Source: Pisaster brevispinus (taxonomy: Eukaryota; Echinodermata; Asteroidea; Forcipulatida; Asteriidae). From it: 64,000 nt of DNA. The stretch is from assembly GCA_023634235.1 (NCBI GenBank), contig JAMKCF010000014.1:8712001-8776000 (forward strand). The letters run 5' to 3'. The notes beneath the pieces are model-generated. The model was given only the letters and a program-made list of their open reading frames with translations, searched no databases and was not told the origin of the DNA. Position 1 is the first letter of the stretch; every line of letters begins with the position of its first letter. The position numbers and the translations under genes are program-made. Below, in pieces: positions 12,101 through 21,100 of this stretch.

Positions 12101-15100
12101 GACTTGACACACATCCACATAGTGTTTTCACCAATGTTGAAGAATATTTTGTTTTCTTAAATGGACAGAACAAAAGAATGTCCACAGAGTGTATGTATGC
12201 AACCAAACCTTTGTGTGTATCCTGAAGTCTCATGAATTTGCACATTTGTTTTAACCCCCAAAAAGCTTCCTCCTGAGATATTCTGCTCAAAATTCATAAA
12301 AACAATTTCGATACAGGCTTACATAAAGGTTTATACTGATGTGGTAGGAAGGTACTTTTTCTCATTGCGGGTAAAACTCCATTAAAGAAATTAAAAGTTT
12401 GGCCACAAAAACAAAAGTATACGTCCTTTTCACTGAGTTGGTGTGTTTACATTGAATTACACTTAATGGATGAGCAGTCAGTAGCACTACTTGTTTGTGC
12501 ATGATCCAATTAAGTCCACTGTTTGAAAAAGGAATTACATTGAGATAACAGGTGTGAGTTGCCAGATGAAAAGGATGTTTTATCTTAGCCTCATTCTTTA
12601 ATGGAGCTTTCGCATACTGCAAGTTTGGACAAATATAATCTTCATATGGCATAGGCTGGAATCGAACCATAAACCCTATGGATTCATAAAGAAAGACTTT
12701 TGAAAGGCTTCACTAACAAAAACAGTTTAAAGATTCCTGTGTTTAATCATGTAATTTATGGTTACTTCGTTTCAGGATATTCTGCGGCATATTACTCAAA
12801 AGAACTACACCGTTCTCTTCGAACATGATCAGCTGAAGAGAGAGAAGGCCAAGGGAAAGATCTTTGTGGATTTTGGTAAGAATCATGTCGGTGCTTTGTT
12901 GTGCATTGTAACTAACGATGAGATCAGTGCATTTAAAAGTGGCCCTGTCTGCCAATAGACTGTGCAAGTCTCACCGAAAAAAAGAACAAAAGTTGAACGA
13001 AGACTGTTTTTTTAATGAAATCCAACCTTCTTTTTAAATTCTTTATTTCAAAAAATCTTGAAAATAAAAATATCCATAGCAAGTTGTGATAAATACAATT
13101 TCAATTTTATATATAATACAAATAATTTGTTCATTTGTTACAACTAACATTAGAACTAAGGTTAATCTAGGGACATGATGCTTATTTTTTTAGAAACCCC
13201 ATTTGCCAATCACGCCCTTACTTGTGCAATCATTACATAGGTTTAATGATAAAGATAATTTACTTTACTTTTTATACGTTTAATCGCTAAGTTTTACTTT
13301 CTCAACTATATAATATAATTGTTTATATCCATAAACTCTGTTAAACTAAAGTGTTTGATGAAACAGAGTCGGGCTCATGTAAAACTCATTATGATTGGGA
13401 CTAAGTTGGTCCTTAAATTTTGAATACGTGCAAGACTTTCACAGTCTATTCTCATTCTGAAAAGTTAATTACCCCTAATTAAAGTTAGGGAGGAATGCAA
13501 AATTAAGCAGGTGGTAACTCCAGGTTAGCCTCAAAGTTTTAAAAGTTTTTTGGGGGGTTAGCTGGGATTTTACCTAGAGTTCCCTTTGTTTAATTCTGCA
13601 TTTCTCCCTTAACTCAGTCATGTTTTATTCCTTTGTTCTTAGATGAAGAAGACATCACCTTCCCGCCAACGTATCGTTACAGACTAGGAGACAGACTAGT
13701 CTACGACTACAAAAAGGTCAAGAAAACAATGGTGAGAAGAATATTGTCGTGTTTTATGAAGCATTGCAGGGCAAAAGATATGTCAGCGAGAAAAGGATGA
13801 TGGTAACCCGAACATCCGACCTCACACTGTGAGGCCTGTGAATAACGCCAGATACCGGCCTTGGAACCTGGCAGCATCCTGTCAGATTTACCTTTGACCT
13901 AGCTTGGCTTAACACTGTGTGTTTATACGAGCACTCACAAGTCATGTGTATACTATCAGCGTGATCACTCTGTAAGTTATTTTTCCTAGCATGTATAATT
14001 ATGTCTAATAAAACCATTAGGTTTGTAAAGACCAGCGCCAGTCTTTATATATCATTCAAAACCACAGTGGATGATATGGAATGGTCAGACAGTAGGAGGG
14101 TTGTCTATGTACTGTGTAGATGCATTCACCCATAAAATTATATTGCAGGTTGGCATAATTTATATATCATTCAAAAACATTGGATGAAAATTGAATGGTC
14201 AGACAGTAGGAGGGTTATTAGTGGTTTATTGAACATCAAAGCAGATAATTGAGTGTATGACAATTATGTTTCCATCCCTGTTGCCAGGTGAGAATCAATG
14301 AGCCATCGTGGTGTGATCGGGTCATATGGAGGTCGTACCCAGGGATGCATATTGTCAACACATCATACGGTAATTACAAAAATCAGTTATTCTAACCATT
14401 GGTCATTCTGACCCAATAACACTCCGCACTGGTGCTAAAAATGGAAGCCCAGTAACTGAATCTCAAATAGTGTGTCAAGTTTCACAAACGTACACACGCG
14501 TACACGTCTAAGCTTTATGTTTACTTTCATGTTCTGACTGAACTACTATTGTGGTCTGGCACACTGATGATGCGGTGATCAAGTCAGTGGTGGAATGTTT
14601 GTTTGACATCTGGGTATTTTGAGCAAAAGTCATTAGTGCAGAGTGCTATTCACTCTAATGTACTCACTTGCACAGTTCCGATGGTCTACCTCGTTAATAG
14701 CGGCCTATGCAGGAACCTACTACTACTGCTACTACTACAACATGGTTTAATGGCGCTTGTTCCCCAAAGTCGAGTGTTAGATGCATTCGTAGTCATGTCG
14801 ACCTGGCTTATTCAATTTTTGAAATCCAAAGACCTAGCTTGATACATCAAAGAGCAAAGGTCACACAATCGATGCTAGTTTTTTTTTTTTATTCTAGGAT
14901 GCTCAACAGATATAGTGACCAGCGATCACTCTCCGGTCTTTTCTACATTTGATGTTGGAATTGTTGCAACATCAGTCATACCAAAAGGTAAGTATCCACA
15001 TTTTCTATATCTATAAACCAGCCCCGTAAAGACCAGTTTCTCCTTCCAAACGGTTCCACAAAAAAGAACAAATATGTTGACTGGGACCGAACACTAACTC

Positions 15101-18100
15101 TTTATTCAAGATGCACAAAGCATTTTTAAGTCTTTTGGATGCAGACATTTTTTTGAGGCATAGTATGAGTGACTGAGGAACAATTTTAGAATACTTGCCA
15201 GCGAGTACTCAGCACACCTAGGCGTGCGTGTAAAAAAATGACATGTGTATATGGACCAAATTCACCTGACATCGCAAACGTCCCCCAAAATGTTGAACTT
15301 TGGGAGTCAGCCGATTTCTTGTGTGTTACTGTGCAGTGTGCATTTTAGGCGGTGCCTTAATGGTCAGGACCTGGACTCGAACCCACACTCTGCTGATTAG
15401 AAACACCAGAGCTTTATAGTCCGGTGCGCTTGACAGCTCGGTCATGACGCACCAAATTGCATGATATTGAAGGTTTAATCTTATCTTGATTGATTAATGA
15501 ACACTACAGAGAGTATGCAGGGTGGTCTTGCACAAGACGGTAAGCGAACTCAATGCATGCAGTATGCTCCATAGTGTCTGTGCATTATAAACACATGCAT
15601 GGGATAGCAGTCGTTGATTTTCATTGTTCAGAAAGTTGCTCTCATGCTTGACCACAAGAGGGCGCCCTTGTTTAAATTAGTTTCATTGGGAGATTTGGGC
15701 AGACATACCAGGTAAATTTCCATTGTTTACATAGTTCTGAGCATGCACATAATAATTCCCGAGAACAATGATTTTACCTGGTCAGTCTCCTCTTACCTAG
15801 CATCCTTGAAAGTCTTCCATTGGAGTTGTAGGAAAGGCATTTGAAGATGAGAATGTATAATTTCAATCTTTTGTTTCTTTCCTTTTTTTTTGGATTTGAA
15901 GCATGCCACGGAAATGTTTGATTGTCTTGGAAAAGGATTGTACCAGAAAAGTGCAAGAAGTGCATTTGTAATATTTGAAGTTTTGCATGTGGTTAGGAAG
16001 AAAACTAGTTTGCGGGTGTACATGGGTCGAATTTGGTGGGAAATCAACAAGACCACAGGGCTTGTATAACTCAAAACTTTTACTGTACCAGAATTATTTT
16101 AACAAGACCAGAATCATAATGATAAAAAAAATTCCACACAGTTTAATAATAGAATAAAATAAAAATGAATGAAATGAAAATGTGTATTTTAAAAAAAGGA
16201 TGCGGCTTCAAAAAAGGATGAGGGCAGGCACATTCAACTTGTATAATTTAAAACGGTTCATACACGTATTTGTGGATGGAGCAGTAAAGTTGTTGTTTGA
16301 ACACTTGTTTAAAAAAAATAATGTCCAGAACCGCAAATGGATAAATTCAGAGAACTCATGGATTTACACGGTTTATTTTGTTCTTACAGAGCGATTCCAA
16401 GGAGGTACTGTTCAGAATGTCAAGATAGTCTTCGTTTCAGCCGCCGCCACCATCAACACTAGCATGTGTGGCACTTTCTACCTGGAGTTTTACTCCAACT
16501 GCCTTGAAGGTAGCCTACTTGTGCTTGTGATTGCCAAACCAAAGTGACTAAAACTTTTTGGTAGATGTGGGCTTGCTTGGAGTTTTACTCCAACTGCCTT
16601 GAAGGTAGCCTACTTGTGCTTGTGATTGCCAAACCAAAGTGACTAAAGCTTTTTGGTAGATGTGGGCTTGCTTGGTAGATTCGTGAAAATGTCCGGCAGC
16701 ATCGTAAATGTCTTTTGAGTCGGGCTGTAAAAAAGAACCAGGCCTACATTCTAGCATCGAGTAAAGGTTGTGCACAGCATCAGGACTTTGTAAACTGGGT
16801 GGCATTCTGGACCCAAACTTTGGATGTTTGGCCCAAAGCACGCTGAATTAAAATGAGGTCCTCAGAATTTGTTTTACGTGATGTTCATTTAAAAGTCTTA
16901 CTGTGCATTCAAAACGGTTTTATCTTTATGAATTTTGTTAATTTGATCTAAATAAAAATAAATAAATAAATAAATGAATAAATAAACAATTAAGAAATAA
17001 AGAAATAAATCTATGGACTACGTAGGTGGGATTCGAAAATCATGACCCCACCACATTTTAGAGCAGATGTCTTAACCACCAGACCACCAAGTGTGCTAAT
17101 TCGAATCCTGTAACTAGTGGCAGGTACCACAACCAATTAAATGGATGTAATTGGTTTTACCCTTACACTTTTACACCCACTACCCTTTACGCTGATCCTT
17201 TTGTTTCAAAAATGGAACATTGCAAAAGGCAGATGACTTCTTTTTTTAGCAGCAAATTTTAGTCTTGCCAGTTTTTCAAACTGTTTACCTCTACCCACAG
17301 CTGGATCAGTAAAGAGTGGTTTGAATAGAACCTGCCTTCAGGAGATGCCTGCATCAGGTGTGCCTCAGATCAGGCCATCATGGTCTGTAGAGGAGTTCCC
17401 TAAGGTATGTCAAAATCAGTCCAGAAGTAGGCAGGGTTTTAAAATATATATATATATAAATAAATTTTCGGTTGAACAAAGAAAAATTTACTCATGAGGG
17501 GGACTTGAATATGTGACAGTCCTCCGGATGAACGGGCGGGTGCTGTTCCAACTGAGCTATCTAGCACTATGTTGGTGATCTCCCTATTTTGTCAATATCC
17601 TGGGGGTGCCAGTCAGAAGCGATTCAACAGTTAGCTGCCGTGTAGCTAGGGATCATACTTAAGTTTACACTACAACCTGGGAAGCAACACAGGGATCACT
17701 TTAAGGGGATGAGATTTTTTTAGCTCAAATATCAAGGTTTTAAATAACTTTCATAAAAGGCATGAAGTATACCACCAAGGAGACAAAGACATGCCTATGT
17801 TATGTCCAACCCTCTAGTTTTAAATTTCAGTTGATGAAGTGAATCTGTAAACCCTTTCAAAATGAACTAATGCCCTTGAAGTTCAATGGATTTTACCAGA
17901 TCAAGAAGATACTCATTGCCCCCATTTATCAACCCTAACCCTAAACCTAAACCTGTGGCTTTCGCTCCATCTTAAAGGACGAAGCAATATGCTCAAAAGT
18001 GTCTTGCCCAAGTGTCAAGACCAAGACTAGAACACACGCATTGCTGGTCAGAAACACCAGAGATTGAGTCCGGTGCGCTTGACCGCTCGGCCACAACACC

Positions 18101-21100
18101 TCTCAAGTGTTGATTCATTTCTTCATTTTGTCCATTGCAGTTGACGCCTCTCCTCTCGGACTACGACTACCTAGAAGAACAGCATATCCTGGTCGCGATT
18201 AAATCCAGCGAAAGTGAAGAGTCTTACGGTATTAGGAGTAATCTTTTTATTAAGTACCACAATGGAAACTGAGTGGGTAAATGTTAGAGGATTTGAGGTT
18301 GAACAAAGAAAAATTGACTAGAGCAGGACTTACACCTGTGACCTCCAGATTAGAGTGCTGGTGCTCCACCAACTGAGCTATCTAGCCCTATGTTGGTGGT
18401 CTCCCTAGTTTGTCAATATCTTTGTTTGGAGGTGCCAGTACGGAGCCATTCAACCATTAGCTGCCGTGTAGCCAGGAATCACACCCAAGTTTACGATACA
18501 ACCTGGGAAGCGGCAGGAGAGGATCACCTTAAGGAGATGAAACTGTTTAATTCAAATAATAAACCACAATGGATAATTTTTGGTTGAAAAATGAAAAATT
18601 TACTAAAGCAGGACTTGAACCTGCGACCTCCGGATTAACATGCTGGCGCTCTGCCAACTGAGCTACAAAATAGTCTTTTGTTTACAAAGTAGAACTGGAA
18701 ACTTTACATGGAGAAATAATATAAAAGATATAAAAAATGCGCCAGTACCGTTGAAATATTTCTTGAGTGTTCCAAAAAGAATCTGTGGTGAAACAACAAC
18801 TGGAGACAATTAGAGCATACTGATGGAAGCGTCAAGTCGCTCTACTTAGTCTTTTCGGATCCTGCATGACTGTATCAGATGAGCCTAAAATATACACAAA
18901 CCCATTTTTTCTCAGAATGATGTGATTGGGTGTTTTGGATGATGACATATTTTGCACTGGGAGGGTATCGAATGCAATGGCCATTTACACCATTTTAACA
19001 AGAGGTTAGAGACTTGTAATTTGTCCCCCACTCACATGAGGACTCTACCTATTGGAAAATGAGTACATCACAAAATGTAATTGCTCATTCCATTCCTCTT
19101 CAACAAAAATGTTTTGTGATATTACAGGAGAGTTTGCTGTGTCCTTGAGGGATAAGATTTCTTCCATTCCCATCACGTTCTGTGCTGTACTTACTCACCA
19201 GGGGCACAAGACAGGAGAGATAACGTAAGTGTGTTTTCAAATACAGCCGTGGAAAAAAAATGGTAGATTTTCGGGGACACTAGGTGGCGGCAGACTCGTC
19301 AAGTAAACCTGTTGTTATCGGAAATGTATACATGCTCAAAACAATCAGTGGAAATTTACCTGGGATGTCTGCTGCCAACTATTGACCGAGTTGACCTGGT
19401 GTCGTCATCACATAATCTTGGTCGGCGTCGGAGTCAATGTCCCTGTGTGTTATACAGTTTAGTGTGAATTTTTAGCGGACGCAACGTTTACACGCATCCC
19501 TGTTGACTCCTAAAAATTATGGTAAGCTTGGCACAGTCCCTGCTTGTGATGTGCAAGGGGTCATGTTTTTTACAAGTTCTGTCCATCCATGGTTAATTTT
19601 GTATTCATTTATTTAATTCTTTGTCATGGCCTATGTCTTAAACTGTATGAGTGGGTACTTGAGCCTGTGAATACAGTGTGTCTAAAATGTGCACTAAACT
19701 GTCTTACACACAGTGACTTTGACTCCCAAAATGGTGCAGCCAAGATTATTGTGATGATGAAGCCAGGTGAACTGTTCCAATATGTTTGTTATGATGTATT
19801 TGAGGATAATTTTTTGGCTTTCTGTTTCTGATCCGTTCAGAGGTGCCTTACACGTCAAATCAAGCGACGAAAGTCTGTACGGAGGATTGAGAAAGACCAA
19901 AACCTACGGTGAGAAATGTAGTCCAACTTCCGAGACCAAGTTGGTCCCAACTATTGGCACTGACTCAGTTGATTTAAAAAACGGCATCCTGGTCAAAATA
20001 TATTTCTGATCACTTGAGTTACAGATTCATTGGAAGATGTAAAGGGCCTAACAAGGCTCAGTTTAATCGATTTGTTTTTCATCCCTCGTTTACTGTCCCT
20101 GTTTCAACAGAGTTGGTTTCATTCGATGAGAAACAAGATAGCAGTCTTTGTCAAGAAGTCCCAGAGATGGACACCAAACTACAAACGAGAAGTGGTGAGT
20201 GGCGAATAAAGATTACGTAACATAGAGTCTAAGTGGTAGTTTTTGAGATGCTATCCGGCACCAGACATACCTGGGAATGACTTTGCCTTGTGCGTACTTC
20301 TGTGAGCAATGGATCACCCAAGCACAAAAACTTGCTAAGCAAAGAAAAATTGTGCTTTGAAGAAACAGGTTTCCAGCCAGCATTCTATTATGTTTTACAT
20401 AATGTCACTGGTACCCCCGCTCATTTCTTGCTAAGTAAAGAAATTTGGGGTACTTGAGAGGGTAGAGGTTGTTGCTGTGAATAATTAGCAACCAGGGCAC
20501 AATTTCATAAAGCCTGTAAGCACAAAAACTTGCTAAGCAAAGACAAATTGTGCTTAGAAGAAACAGGTTACCAGCCAACATTCTATTATGTTTTACATAA
20601 TGTCACTGGTACCCCGCTCATTTCTTGCTTAGTAAAGAAATTTGCTGAGCAGAATTTTCTGCTTAACAGCTTTATGAAATAGGGTCCTGTGTGCTGATTT
20701 GGCTGCCAGTGCTGCATACTCCTCAAGGTTAAAAAAAAAGAAAAAAAAAAGAGATATTTCCTAACATCACAAGGCCAAATGGCCAATTCAAGGTGAGGGC
20801 GACATTTAACTGATTCGGGCTGTTGAACCATCACCAGGGGTTCGTTTCCACCTACTCCTGGGGCTGAAACAGGGTTACCCCCTTCACAATTCGTAATGAT
20901 GTAGGCATGGGTATCATCCACTAGGAGCCTGGCTGGTAGAGAAGGAATGCACTGCCTTCCCAACTTTTTATGAAGCAATTATGGTTAAGTGCCTTGCTCA
21001 ATGGGCACAAGTGTCATGACTGGGATTCGAACCCACACTCTGCTGCTGTCAACACCAGAGCTTGGGTCCAGTGAACTAGACCGCTCGCCCACGACAAGCC

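Noticed and set aside
16182..16389. Coding sequence upstream of INPPL1-like exon 14 in the same frame
   Set aside because: The frame is open by chance; the acceptor ttacag at 16389 gives the right phase and homology starts after it.
17935..17955. Telomere-type sequence ccctaaccctaaacctaa
   Set aside because: Only two or three degenerate units; not an array.
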